Below, piece after piece: positions 8,717-17,513 of a stretch of DNA of 64,000 nt. The translations under genes were made by a program, and so were the position numbers. The notes beneath the pieces were generated by a model. That model was not told the origin of the DNA, ran no database searches, and saw only the letters and a program-made list of their open reading frames with translations. Origin of the DNA: Desulfovibrionales bacterium (GTDB taxonomy: Bacteria; Desulfobacterota; QYQD01); assembly GCA_028715605.1 (NCBI GenBank), contig JAQURM010000009.1, positions 1-64,000 of the forward strand. Direction: 5' to 3'. Each line of letters begins with the position of its first letter. Within the stretch, counting starts at the first letter, position 1.

Positions 8717-9802
8717 ATGACGTTAGACCCTATCCCATCATTCACGGCCAATGGACTGGCGTCCCTGATCGGCAGCCTGCCCTTTAAAGACCATGAGCAG
8801 GCCCTGGACATGATGTTAACCTATGTCCCGGAGATCCCGCTATGGATACAACTGCCGTTCTATCCGGAAGAACGGCTCCTCACACAATTTTCCGGGGAAC
8901 TGCCGGGAGTAGTCATCGAAGGCGACCGGGTATATTTTGACACGGCCTCGCCGGGTTTTGAGGATGAACTCCTTGCTTTTTATGAGGATTACATCTCGGT
9001 CTCCGAAGGCAACTCACCCCTTTTAACGTCCCGTTTCGCCTTGGGGCCACATACCGGAAAAGGTCTGGCAGCGTTTATCAACCGTATGGGCAAGTTGGCA
9101 AGACCTCCCTACGCCATCAAGGGACAGATCACCGGACCCTTTACCTTCCTGACCGGGATTAACGATCAGGAGAAAAGATGTGCCTTCTATGACGAACGCC
9201 TGCGTGATGTTGCGGTTAAGGCCTTGTCACTAAAGGCCGCCTGGCAGGTGGAAGTGCTGCGGCAATTCAAGTCGCCGGTCTTTGTCTCTATTGACGAGCC
9301 GGGCCTGGCCGGTTACGGATCTTCTGCCTTTGTCAGTATAAATCGTCAGGATGTAATAACCATGCTCAGAGAAATGGCACAGGCCATACACAGGGCCGGT
9401 GGACTGGCCGCTGTGCATGTCTGCGCCAATACAGATTGGTCCCTGCTCATGGAAAGCGATATAGATATTATCAGCTTTGATGCCTATAATTATTTCGACC
9501 GGTTTATACTCTACCGGCCGGCCATCCTCTCCTTCCTGGCCCGGGGAAAGATTATCGCCTGGGGCATAGTGCCCACTGCCAACCCTGCTGATATTGAAAA
9601 AGAAAGTGTGTCGTCACTGGCGGTACGCTGGAAAGAGGAGGCGCAGAAACTGGCAGGAGACGGGATTACCCCGGTGGCCCTGCTGAGGCAGTCGCTTATT
9701 ACCCCCAGTTGCGGCACCGGTTCCTTACCCCAGGCCCTCTCTGAACGCGTCCTGTATCTGACCAAAGAGGTCTCCGATCAATTAAGGAAGGACTTACTTT
9801 AA
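8717..9802 (+). CDS. core MetE-like (UROD/MetE-fold) methyltransferase
   Basis: A 361-residue TIM-barrel protein resembling only the catalytic C-terminal half of cobalamin-independent methionine synthase. Seen: IGSLP near the N-terminus, SIDEPGL in the middle, AVHVCANTDW (likely zinc His and Cys) and ITPSCGTGSL near the end (likely zinc Cys). The N-terminal folate-binding half of MetE is absent. Core MetE proteins in anaerobes have been proposed to take methyl groups from corrinoid proteins, which suits a genome with a RACo-like activator and B12 genes. The exact substrate cannot be read from sequence. Confidence 0.75.
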   Translation: MTLDPIPSFTANGLASLIGSLPFKDHEQALDMMLTYVPEIPLWIQLPFYPEERLLTQFSGELPGVVIEGDRVYFDTASPGFEDELLAFYEDYISVSEGNSPLLTSRFALGPHTGKGLAAFINRMGKLARPPYAIKGQITGPFTFLTGINDQEKRCAFYDERLRDVAVKALSLKAAWQVEVLRQFKSPVFVSIDEPGLAGYGSSAFVSINRQDVITMLREMAQAIHRAGGLAAVHVCANTDWSLLMESDIDIISFDAYNYFDRFILYRPAILSFLARGKIIAWGIVPTANPADIEKESVSSLAVRWKEEAQKLAGDGITPVALLRQSLITPSCGTGSLPQALSERVLYLTKEVSDQLRKDLL

Positions 9803-9810
9803 CCCTGATC

Positions 9811-9924
9811 CACCAGCAAGACATCATCTGCGGCGTTGCCTTCGATCGCTCCTCCTTGCGGCGTATTGCTCCATACGCCTCAGTCGTCAATCCTCGGCGC
9901 CTTGCATCTAATATCTTGCTGGTG
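9811..9924. repeat. small element bounded by perfect 11-bp inverted repeats
   Basis: CACCAGCAAGA at 9811-9821 is the exact reverse complement of TCTTGCTGGTG at 9914-9924. The 114-bp interior also has internal symmetry (GCGGCG and GGCGCC parts). No coding potential. It looks like a non-autonomous MITE or REP-type element inserted after the MetE-like gene. Confidence 0.6.
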
Positions 9925-10008
9925 TTCAGGAATACTCCGTAATCTGCTGATTTTAATTTTGATAGCCTAATCAGACGGTGTATTTGGGTTAATCCCCAAT
10001 CCTCCCGG

Positions 10009-10821
10009 TTAGTTCTGTTTTGTCTTTTGCTTTTTCTGCGGACCTTCGCGGCGAAAAATAGCTATGCCTATAGGCCAGGCATAAGAAATAGCTTCTTTTT
10101 CCTGGAGCAAGGCCCCGGCAATATTTTCAGCCGCAGCGGCCTTATTCCCAAAAAAACCAAAAAATACACCCCGCACCCGGAGGACTTCCAGAAAGTCGCT
10201 TGCCCTGCGGAATCTCTCCTCCATACAATATCGTTCAAAGCGGATAGGTACCAGGCCCGGCAGACTCCTTACCACCTCGTTCCAGTTTAACCCGCGCGTA
10301 CCCCGAAACGGATGCCAGGCCGGCTGCATCTCTTTCAGTCTCCGAAAGATGGTCAGAAGCAGGCTGTTCCCCTCTTTTTTCGGAAAGGGCATGATCAAAG
10401 GAAAGGAGATGACCAGGACGCCGTTTTCCTTCAGGGCCTTCCTCAAGGCCCGCCGGTCTCCGGGGGACAACCAGTGGTAGGACATATTGGCTATAATGAG
10501 ATCGAATCTTTTTTCGGAGACCGGGAGGTCTTTGGTATGTCCGTAACAGAATGTGACGGTCCTTATATCCCCTTTCTTTCTGGCCAGCTCCAGCATGGAA
10601 GGGGATCGGTCCAGCGCCGTGACCTCGGCCCCGGGGAAATGTTTAACGATCTCTACTGTAGAGATACCCGTGCCGCAACCAACGTCCAGGATTGCCTCCG
10701 GCTGAACGTGTTCTTGCGCCAGGATACATAGTTTTTCCGCCAGGTGACTGTAAAAAAAGTGGTGCTGGGGCTGATCGTAGGAGGAGGCCACCTGGTCATA
10801 ATGGAGAAATGCCTCAGACAT
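10009..10821 (-). CDS. bioC: malonyl-ACP O-methyltransferase BioC
   Basis: A 270-residue class I SAM methyltransferase with DVGCGTGIST near residue 46, then ALDRSPSMLELAR, and DLIIANMSYHWL, which fits the BioC NxxxQW-like region. BioC methylates the free carboxyl of malonyl-ACP so that fatty acid synthase can build pimeloyl-ACP. It is the last gene of the biotin operon and overlaps the upstream hydrolase gene by 8 bases. The tail is rich in lysine and glutamine. Confidence 0.9.
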   Translation of the reverse strand: MSEAFLHYDQVASSYDQPQHHFFYSHLAEKLCILAQEHVQPEAILDVGCGTGISTVEIVKHFPGAEVTALDRSPSMLELARKKGDIRTVTFCYGHTKDLPVSEKRFDLIIANMSYHWLSPGDRRALRKALKENGVLVISFPLIMPFPKKEGNSLLLTIFRRLKEMQPAWHPFRGTRGLNWNEVVRSLPGLVPIRFERYCMEERFRRASDFLEVLRVRGVFFGFFGNKAAAAENIAGALLQEKEAISYAWPIGIAIFRREGPQKKQKTKQN

Positions 10822-11497
10822 GAACCACCTGCCCGGCCAGCCACGCCCATATCACACCCCACGTCTCGCGTGAGGTAAGTATGTCGTGATGGTCACTGTC
10901 TTTTATCTCTTTGACGGTGTAATTATCCGGCGACGCTGCCTCAGCCGTCTTCTTTACCACCGGAAGGTCATATTGCCCGAACAATAGCAGGCCCTTTTTA
11001 TCAGGATCAGCCGGGAGATGTTCGCCCAATCTATTTAGTGTCTCTACCAGGCCGGCAAAAGGAGCAGCCTCCCTGACCCGCCGGGGTCTCAGAACGCGTA
11101 TCATCTCTTTTTTCCCGCCTGCAAAACCGGTGGAAAGGGGCGGTGAAATGAGCACATTCCAGGAAAGGTCAAGCGACAAGACCAGACGGCCGCCGATGCT
11201 GTGGCCTATGGCCGCAACAAAACGATTTTTCTTTAGTTCCTGCCAGTAAGTCAGGCATCTCATCGTATTTTCATAATCAAACAAACCGCCGCACTCCCCG
11301 TGGCCGGGCAGGTCTGCGGCTAAGATTGGAATCCTCTTTCCCGCCAGGAATATGGATAGCGAAAGCATCTCTTCCTTACAGCCGCCGTAGCCGTGCAAGA
11401 CGAATAACCACCCCGGTGACGCATTCTCCGGCTCAACCTCTAAACCGGTAAATTCTCCGCCTCCAACCGGCCTGATATGAATTTCAGTGTCCGCCAT
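10814..11497 (-). CDS. alpha/beta hydrolase, candidate pimeloyl-ACP methyl ester esterase
   Basis: A 227-residue alpha/beta hydrolase: oxyanion region LHGYGG near residue 34, DLPGHGECGG, nucleophile motif GHSIGG with Ser near residue 100, Asp in LLLFGQYD and His in SDHHD. It sits between bioA (TGATG overlap) and bioC (8-base overlap). BioC needs an esterase partner that removes the methyl cap from pimeloyl-ACP methyl ester; known ones include BioH, BioG, BioK, BioJ and BioV. This protein is recognisably none of them by motif, though its place in the operon argues for that job. The hydrolase fold is clear; the role is inferred. Confidence 0.7.
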   Translation of the reverse strand: MADTEIHIRPVGGGEFTGLEVEPENASPGWLFVLHGYGGCKEEMLSLSIFLAGKRIPILAADLPGHGECGGLFDYENTMRCLTYWQELKKNRFVAAIGHSIGGRLVLSLDLSWNVLISPPLSTGFAGGKKEMIRVLRPRRVREAAPFAGLVETLNRLGEHLPADPDKKGLLLFGQYDLPVVKKTAEAASPDNYTVKEIKDSDHHDILTSRETWGVIWAWLAGQVVHV

Positions 11498-12852
11498 CAG
11501 CCTTCTTCCGTAACCTTCCTTATAGACCTATAGGTGATGGATACTATCTCCTCCAGTTCTTCCAGGCTCACAGAAAGAGGCGGCATAAGCACAACCACAT
11601 CCCCCAGAGGCCGGATTATGAGTCCATGCCTGCGTGCCTCCAGGATTACCCGCCTCCCCATCCGCACGGACACAGGATAGGGTCTCCTGGTCGCCTTGTC
11701 TTCGACCAGTTCAATGCCCACCATGAATCCTCGTTGACGGACCTCACCGACATGAGATAGTTCATTAAATTCTTTCAGTTTTTCTTTTAAGTATTTGATT
11801 TTTGGTTCTAATGATAAAAGAGTCTGATTGGTCTCAAACAGGCGCAGGCTGGCCAGAGCGGCCGCGCAGGCCAGGGGGTTCCCGGTATAGGTATGTCCAT
11901 GAAAAAAGGTCTTCTCTTCCTCGTAATCGCCATAAAAGGCGGCAAATATCTCTTCCGTGGTCAAGGTCGCGGCCAGGGGCAGATAACCTCCGGTGATACC
12001 TTTGGCCAGGGCCATCAGATCCGGGCTGACCTCTTCCTGTTCACAGGCGAAGAGGGTCCCGGTACGGCCGAATCCAGTGGCCACCTCATCGGCAATAAGC
12101 AGTATCCCGTATCGCTCCGTAAGCCGTCGCAGGCGTCTGAGATACCCATCCGGCCAGATCAGCATCCCGGCCGCGCCCTGGACGCAGGGCTCGATGATAA
12201 TGGCGGCCAACTCGTGCGCATGTCCGGCTACCGTATTTTCCAGCTCCTTAAAACAAGCCAGTTCACAGTCCGGATAATCAAGCCCCAGATGACAGCGGTA
12301 GCAATAGGCAGCCGGAACCCGCATGGATTTTACCGTCAACGGCCCATAAATACGGTGAAAGAGGTCGATCCCCCCTACCCCGACTGCGCCCAGGGTATCG
12401 CCGTGATAGGCATTTATAAAGGAAAGAAACCCGGTCTTTTGCTTGTGCCCGGTCTGCTGCGCGTATTGAAAGGCGATCTTTAAGGCCACTTCTACCGCTG
12501 TGGAGCCGTTATCCGAATAAAATACCCGTTTAAGACCGGACGGCGCACGGGCTATAAGCTCCCGGGCCAGCTCAATCGAGGGTACGTTACCTAATCCCAG
12601 GAGCGTAGAGTGCGCTATTTGACCAAGCTGGGCCATAATGGCCCGGTCGATCTCCGGACAGCTATGTCCGTGCACATTCACCCACAGAGAAGACACACCA
12701 TCCAGATAACGTCTCCCCTCGGTGTCAATGAGATAACTGCCCTCTCCGGCAGCGATAATCGGCGCTTCTTCTGCCTCATACTCTTTGGCCTGGGTAAAGG
12801 GATGCCAGAGGTAACGCAGGTCATCAGCGCGCAAAGAATTATTATTGGACAT
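11497..12852 (-). CDS. bioA: adenosylmethionine-8-amino-7-oxononanoate aminotransferase
   Basis: A class III PLP aminotransferase of about 451 residues using the start at 12852 (MSNNNSLRADDLRYLWHPFT). That ATG has GGAGG a few bases upstream and the N-terminus matches family members; a longer frame to 12999 would overlap bioD deeply and is rejected. Seen: GVSSLWVNVHGH, ERYGILLIADEVATGFGRTG and the PLP lysine in LAKGITGGYLPL. It converts KAPA to DAPA with SAM as amino donor. The gene overlaps the end of bioD by 11 bases. Confidence 0.95.
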   Translation of the reverse strand: MSNNNSLRADDLRYLWHPFTQAKEYEAEEAPIIAAGEGSYLIDTEGRRYLDGVSSLWVNVHGHSCPEIDRAIMAQLGQIAHSTLLGLGNVPSIELARELIARAPSGLKRVFYSDNGSTAVEVALKIAFQYAQQTGHKQKTGFLSFINAYHGDTLGAVGVGGIDLFHRIYGPLTVKSMRVPAAYCYRCHLGLDYPDCELACFKELENTVAGHAHELAAIIIEPCVQGAAGMLIWPDGYLRRLRRLTERYGILLIADEVATGFGRTGTLFACEQEEVSPDLMALAKGITGGYLPLAATLTTEEIFAAFYGDYEEEKTFFHGHTYTGNPLACAAALASLRLFETNQTLLSLEPKIKYLKEKLKEFNELSHVGEVRQRGFMVGIELVEDKATRRPYPVSVRMGRRVILEARRHGLIIRPLGDVVVLMPPLSVSLEELEEIVSITYRSIRKVTEEG

Positions 12853-13585
12853 GTTCCTCCCCCCAGCGAGAAAGCCGTTCCAGCAGGTTAAACTTTTTAT
12901 CCACGGCCTGAGCCACCTTTTGAAGGTCCCCTTCTTCTCCCTCTTCCACGGAAAGGCCGGTGATACGTGGTACAATAGCCAGAACCGGCACTCCGGCAAA
13001 TTTTTCGATGGCGCCGGGATTATCTGTTTCAGCCAAGCCCGGCTTGGCCGGGAAATTATTTATTATTATACCGGCTACTTCAAGACCCCTCTGCCTTGCC
13101 ACAGACACCGTCAATAGGGTGTGGTTAATCGTCCCAAGGGAAGGCCGGCTGACGATGACGAGAGGAAGCCTGAGCCGGGCCGCCAGGTCGGCCATAAAGG
13201 AGTCATCGTTCAGAGGCGCCAGGAGTCCCCCCGCACCCTCTACCAGGACCGCGTCGTACCTTGAACGCACTGCGGCATGATCGCACTCAATCCTTGCCAG
13301 ATCTATCGTGACACCCGCCCTTGCCGCAGCCAGGTGCGGGGAAACAGCCGGAGTAAAGGCATAGGAATAGACCGGCCCCTCCCCGGTAGAAAGCGCCTTC
13401 TGCAGAAAGGCCAGGTCACCTGCCAAGGCCGCATCCCCACCTGCCTTCACGCCGGTTATGACCGGCTTTTCCAGACCGACCCTTACGCCCGCCTCCTGGT
13501 AGAGCAAGGCCAGAAGGGACGTGATAACCGTCTTTCCCACGCCGGTATCCGTGCCGGTAATGAATATCGAAGGTAATCTAATCAA
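12842..13585 (-). CDS. bioD: dethiobiotin synthetase
   Basis: A P-loop ATP-dependent carboxylase with Walker A ITGTDTGVGKT at the N-terminus and VLVEGAGGLLAPL in the middle, followed by VIVSRPSLGTINHTLL. It closes the ureido ring, turning DAPA into dethiobiotin. The frame can be read back to 13651, but those 22 residues are encoded by a dispersed repeat (13613-13812), so I place the start at the TTG at 13583-13585 (LIRLPSIFITGTD). The ribosome binding site there is weak, so the start is provisional. Confidence 0.9.
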   Translation of the reverse strand: MIRLPSIFITGTDTGVGKTVITSLLALLYQEAGVRVGLEKPVITGVKAGGDAALAGDLAFLQKALSTGEGPVYSYAFTPAVSPHLAAARAGVTIDLARIECDHAAVRSRYDAVLVEGAGGLLAPLNDDSFMADLAARLRLPLVIVSRPSLGTINHTLLTVSVARQRGLEVAGIIINNFPAKPGLAETDNPGAIEKFAGVPVLAIVPRITGLSVEEGEEGDLQKVAQAVDKKFNLLERLSRWGEEHVQ

Positions 13586-13612
13586 TGATGATCTCGCAAA
13601 AAACCGAAGTAT

Positions 13613-13812
13613 GGACGGCACAGTAAAAAGCTTCAGTTGCAAGGCGCGCAAATCCTATTATCCGTTGACCGTTGACCGTTATCCGTTGTCCGTCAACAAA
13701 CCATGCACTTACGGTGAACGGTAAACAGTGAACGGTGAACCATGTCATAGCTACGCCGCAGTGATCCGCCGGAGGCGGACAACGCAGCGAATGGACTTTT
13801 TACGAAGCCGTC
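13613..13812. repeat. TIR element inside the biotin operon (MITE-like, with internal insertion)
   Basis: The left end GGACGGCACAGTAAAAAGCT and right end GGACTTTTTACGAAGCCGTC are imperfect inverted repeats. The ends and subterminal parts match the 128-bp element at 34041-34168. The interior here holds an extra block (about 13658-13750) of ATCCGTTGACCGTT-type and GTGAACGGTAAAC-type repeats. The element abuts the bioF stop codon and separates bioF from bioD. Confidence 0.75.
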
Positions 13813-14995
13813 AATCAATGATCCCTTCCTTCCTGCCTAATTCAATCAATGACTCGGCCGCATTTTCCAATTCGGCCTGCTGATGCGCCGCGCTGACCGT
13901 AAACCTGAGCCTGGCCTGCCCGGCCGGAACCGTGGGCGGCCGGATGGCGGGTACGTATATGCCGCCTTTTTCCAGTAGGCCTCGACTCATGGCCACGGCC
14001 TTTTCCGGGGCGCCGATAAAGATAGGCATAATGGGTGTCTGACTGCCCATGAGATTGAAACCGGCGGATATCAGGATGTCGCGCATATAACGTACGTTGA
14101 ACCATAGGCGTTCGATAAGGGAAGGTTCTGCCTCTATAAGTTTTAGAGCTGCTGTAGCCGCAGCTATGCTTCCCGGTGGCAAGGCCGTTGTATAAATAAA
14201 GGAGCGGGCCTTGTTTACAAGATAGGCTATCAAATCGCCGGACCCGGCGACAAATCCCCCTATGGATCCGATAGCCTTACTGAGCGTACCCACATGGATG
14301 TCGATGCCCTTACTCACCCCAAGGTAGGCAGCAGCGCCCTGCCCTTTTTCTCCCATAACGCCTGTACCATGGGCATCATCGACTAAAAGGAGACATCCAT
14401 GTTGAGAAGAGATGTCTGCGAGCTGTTTAAGCGGCGCTATGTCGCCATCCATGGAAAAGACGCCCTCGGTTACGATTAATATTTGGCTTTTCGTCTCCCG
14501 GGCATGGAGCAGATCTCCCAGGGAGTTCACATCATTGTGACGAAAGCGATAGGGTTTTGCCCGGCTCAGGATGCAGGCGTCGATGAGGCTGGCATGGGCC
14601 AGCCGGTCACAGAATATAAGATCATCTCTGCCCATAAGAGCGCTTATGACGCCCATATTAGCGGCATAACCGGAGGAAAAGACCAGGGCCTTTTCTGTGC
14701 CCTTGTGCCGGGCCAAGGCGTCCTCCAGTTCTTCATAGAGATGGGAATGGCCGCTTATCAGTCTGGAGGCCCCGGCACCCGTCCCATAACGCTCCGTGGC
14801 CTTTATAGAGGCCTCAATTACTTGCGGATGATGTGTCAGGCCGAGATAGTTATTGGTGCAAAATAACGTTACTTCTCTGCCCTTAAGATAGCCGCGCGTC
14901 GGGCTGACTGGAGTAATGGAGACAAGCTCCCGATAGAGCGAGATGTTCTTCAGATCGGTCAGTTCTTGTCTGAGGTTAGTTACAGGCACGGACAC
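13811..14995 (-). CDS. bioF: 8-amino-7-oxononanoate synthase
   Basis: A 394-residue alpha-oxoamine synthase, family length. Seen: CTNNYLGLTHHP, ATERYGTGAGASRLISG, LLLVDDAHGTGVMGEKG and the PLP lysine in HVGTLSKAIGSIGG. It condenses pimeloyl-ACP with alanine to give KAPA. The GTG start at 14995 lies within the last 20 bases of bioB, indicating translational coupling. Its stop codon touches a TIR element, so distance to bioD is enlarged. Confidence 0.95.
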   Translation of the reverse strand: MSVPVTNLRQELTDLKNISLYRELVSITPVSPTRGYLKGREVTLFCTNNYLGLTHHPQVIEASIKATERYGTGAGASRLISGHSHLYEELEDALARHKGTEKALVFSSGYAANMGVISALMGRDDLIFCDRLAHASLIDACILSRAKPYRFRHNDVNSLGDLLHARETKSQILIVTEGVFSMDGDIAPLKQLADISSQHGCLLLVDDAHGTGVMGEKGQGAAAYLGVSKGIDIHVGTLSKAIGSIGGFVAGSGDLIAYLVNKARSFIYTTALPPGSIAAATAALKLIEAEPSLIERLWFNVRYMRDILISAGFNLMGSQTPIMPIFIGAPEKAVAMSRGLLEKGGIYVPAIRPPTVPAGQARLRFTVSAAHQQAELENAAESLIELGRKEGIID

Positions 14996-15977
14996 CCTGC
15001 TTAATTATAGATGGTTTCAGATTTAACGAAGCGATCATCTCATGGTCAGCCTGTATTTCAGCCCCTTTTGTCGTCAGGTAGTCGCCGATCATGAGTCCAT
15101 TTATCCCTGCCTTTATGGCTGCCGCCTGTTTATCGCCAAGGACTTTTGCCCTTCCTCCGGCCAGTCTTACAGGAATATCAGGGATTATAATACGGAAAAG
15201 GGCGATGGTCATTATGACCTCATCCGGTGTGAGGAGCGGCTGTGCCTCCAATGGAGTCCCGGGGCGGGGATCAAGAAAATTAAGCGGGATGGAATCCGGG
15301 TTGAGGTGTTTTATCTCCAACGCGAATTTAACTCGATCCTGAACGGACTCTCCTAATCCTAATATCCCCCCGACACAAATCTCCAGACCAGACTCCCTGG
15401 CTATATGAATCGTAGCCAGGCGATCCTCATAGGTCTGAGTAGTGCAAATCCTGGGATAAAAATCGCGGTTCGTCTCCAGATTATGATGGTAGCGCACCAA
15501 CCCGGCCTTCTTTAGTAAAAGGGCTTCATCGATAGTGAGTTTCCCCAGCGAAACACAGGGCAAGAGTGTTGTTTCCTGCTTAATCAGGCTAATTGCCTCA
15601 CATACTTTAAGGAGCTCTTCTTTAGAAAGCCTGGCTCCGCTCGTCACTATGGAAAAGCGATGCGCCCCGGATTTTTGCGCTGCCTGAGCCGCCTCTAAGA
15701 GACCCTTGGGTTGGCGAAGAGGATAGGCCTTAATAGGGCTTCGGTGATGACTCGATTGGGCGCAAAAGGAACAATCGTGCGGACAAGCGCCGGATTTGGC
15801 ATTGACGATAGCGCAAAGTTCGATAACCGGGCCATGATATCGCCTCTGTATTTCCTGGGCCATGGAAAGCAGACCTGCGCCCTTACCGCCGGCCACAAAA
15901 TTTGCAAGCCGAAGGCCATCGTCAGGGGTGAGGGGGATGTTCTCTTCAATCTTTTTCTTAATATCCTTTAGTATCAT
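14976..15977 (-). CDS. bioB: biotin synthase
   Basis: A 333-residue radical SAM enzyme. The CX3CX2C cluster motif is in CPHDCSFCAQSSHH; downstream are TSGARLSKEEL, HHNLETNRDFYP (auxiliary cluster region) and PVRLAGGRAKVLG. It inserts sulfur into dethiobiotin, the last step. It is the first gene of the operon bioB-bioF-bioD-bioA-hydrolase-bioC. No BirA-type operator was recognised upstream, where a CCCCCTTT-type repeat begins 25 bases before the start. Confidence 0.96.
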   Translation of the reverse strand: MILKDIKKKIEENIPLTPDDGLRLANFVAGGKGAGLLSMAQEIQRRYHGPVIELCAIVNAKSGACPHDCSFCAQSSHHRSPIKAYPLRQPKGLLEAAQAAQKSGAHRFSIVTSGARLSKEELLKVCEAISLIKQETTLLPCVSLGKLTIDEALLLKKAGLVRYHHNLETNRDFYPRICTTQTYEDRLATIHIARESGLEICVGGILGLGESVQDRVKFALEIKHLNPDSIPLNFLDPRPGTPLEAQPLLTPDEVIMTIALFRIIIPDIPVRLAGGRAKVLGDKQAAAIKAGINGLMIGDYLTTKGAEIQADHEMIASLNLKPSIIKQGVRACN

Positions 15978-16002
15978 CCATCTATCCGGTTGTTTTTATC
16001 TG

Positions 16003-16130
16003 AAAATCCCCCTGTATCCCCCTTTTCCAAAGGGGGAATAGATGTGTCCCCCCTTTACTAAAAAAGGGGGGGTGAGGGGATTATTTTTATTGTCCTTTGT
16101 CCGCCGCAGGCGGATGTGTGTTTCATAAAA
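16003..16130. repeat. long copy of the CCCCCTTT/AAAGGGGG repeat
   Basis: Begins GAAAATCCCCCTGTATCCCC, has a second CCCCCCTTTACTAAAAAAGG block, then GTGAGGGGATTATTTTTATT and a tail ending ATGTGTGTTTCATA. Copies at 58350 and 63019 share the whole architecture. This copy uniquely holds a TCCGCCGCAGGCGGA palindrome in the tail. Confidence 0.75.
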
Positions 16131-16352
16131 ACATAGATGAGAAACATAGGTGAAAAATTTAAGGTTGTCAATAAAGGGGCGTCTAATTTTTATCACGACC
16201 AATCCTGGGTGAAAAGACAGAACCGGGGTCCGCCACAACGGCCCGAAAGGATACCTTGGAGATGGCCAGCCTGAGAGAGCGTTATGCAAAGACAAAAGAT
16301 CAGATTGAGCAATTGGAGAAGCTGATTGCGGGCCTTAAGTTAGTATAACATA
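16131..16352 (+). other. gene-poor spacer with a coding remnant
   Basis: A frame reading about 50 codons (ILGEKTEPGSATTARKDTLE, then MASLRERYAKTKDQIEQLEK and a stop near 16346) looks like a coiled-coil protein tail without a start. No family recognised. It probably belongs to the same decayed mobile module as the following helix-turn-helix remnant. Confidence 0.35.
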
Positions 16353-16676
16353 ATGGTTTTGACTCGGACATTTGTGAATGGAGGCGTACCCTGCGAGGAT
16401 ATTCGATATTTTCTGGGTATATCCGAGAGGACCGTAAAGAGGCATTTCAAACGCGGAAAGGACTAACTCCAGAGGGGCTTCCACCTCAAGCAGGTCCAGA
16501 AAAAGGCTATTGTAGAACTACATCACAAGAGCCGTGATCTTTTCGAAATATCCAGGCAAATTGAGCTTCCCGCCAAATACGTGCTCAAAAGCGAAAAAGG
16601 AAGGACGAAAAAAGCCATGAATATGAATCTCACCTTATACCCAACAAGCAGCTCCTATTTCCAGAACACGGCATAA
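16353..16676 (+). pseudogene. helix-turn-helix protein remnant with one internal stop
   Basis: In one frame from the ATG at 16353, 37 codons include VPCEDIRYFLGISERTVKRH, a good helix-turn-helix of the kind found in transposases and transposon-linked regulators. A TAA at 16464 interrupts it, and the same frame continues for 70 codons (FHLKQVQKKAIVELHHKSRD and so on) to a TAA at 16674. The continuity across the stop suggests a recently broken gene. Family not identified. Confidence 0.5.
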
Positions 16677-16685
16677 CGTTGATGC

Positions 16686-17393
16686 TCAATAATCCACCCG
16701 CAGCCGATATCCTACTCCTGGTTCGGTCAGGATATATCGGGGGCGAGACGGGTCCTTTTCAATCTTGTGACGCAGGTTGCTGATATTAACCCTCAGTACG
16801 TGAGGTTGCTCAATGTAGGTAACACCCCAGATCTGCCTGAGGATTTGGCGGTGGGTCAGGACCTTCCCCGCATGTACCACCAGCAGGCGCAGCAGTTCGT
16901 ATTCAGTTGGGGTTAATTGTGTTTCCTTACCATATACCAACACCCGCCGGCGTGTCAGGTCAACATCGAGATCATCAATTCTGAAGACAGGTTCTGGGGC
17001 CTGCTGCAAGGAACGTCGCAGAGCAACCCGAATCCGAGCCAGAAGTTCGGCAACTCCAAACGGCTTGGTCAGGTAATCATCCGCGCCGGCATCCAGTGCT
17101 TCTACTTTGTCATCCTCCCGTTCCCGCACCGAAAGTACGATGATCGGGACGGGTGACCACTCCCGTATCCGCCTTATCACTTCGACGCCATTGATGTCCG
17201 GCAACCCTAAATCAAGGAGAATGATATCCGGCCTGACCGTAGCGACTGCTACCAGCGCAGCATGACCGTTCTCCGCCTGATGCAGGGAGAACTCCCCGGT
17301 GTCCAAAACGGTACGCAAAAAACGTTGGATGGCCACCTCGTCATCAACTACAAGGATGCGAGGCAGGTTGGTATTTTGCTTTTCGTTCGGCAT
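16686..17393 (-). CDS. kdpE: KdpE response regulator
   Basis: A 235-residue OmpR-type regulator. The receiver domain has acidic pocket VVDDE, phospho-acceptor Asp61 in ILLDLGLPD, and conserved Lys in YLTKPFG. The C-terminal winged helix shows LTPTEYELLRLLVVHAGKVL and QPHVLRVNISNLRHKIE. It activates kdpABC under potassium limitation. It follows kdpD by 120 bases; that gap contains GTTGACCGTT-type repeat sequence similar to the block inside the 13613-13812 element. Confidence 0.95.
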   Translation of the reverse strand: MPNEKQNTNLPRILVVDDEVAIQRFLRTVLDTGEFSLHQAENGHAALVAVATVRPDIILLDLGLPDINGVEVIRRIREWSPVPIIVLSVREREDDKVEALDAGADDYLTKPFGVAELLARIRVALRRSLQQAPEPVFRIDDLDVDLTRRRVLVYGKETQLTPTEYELLRLLVVHAGKVLTHRQILRQIWGVTYIEQPHVLRVNISNLRHKIEKDPSRPRYILTEPGVGYRLRVDY

Positions 17394-17513
17394 AACGTAT
17401 GTTCACAGTTGTCAGTTCACCGTTGACCGTGTAATCCGTTCACGTTTATCCGTTATCCGCTCCACCGATGACGCGTGGGGCATGACAACCGATTCTTTCC
17501 TGTCGGATAACGA

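Noticed and set aside
12853-12999. N-terminal extension of BioA
   Set aside because: It would lie wholly within bioD in another frame; the ATG at 12852 has GGAGG and the conserved start.
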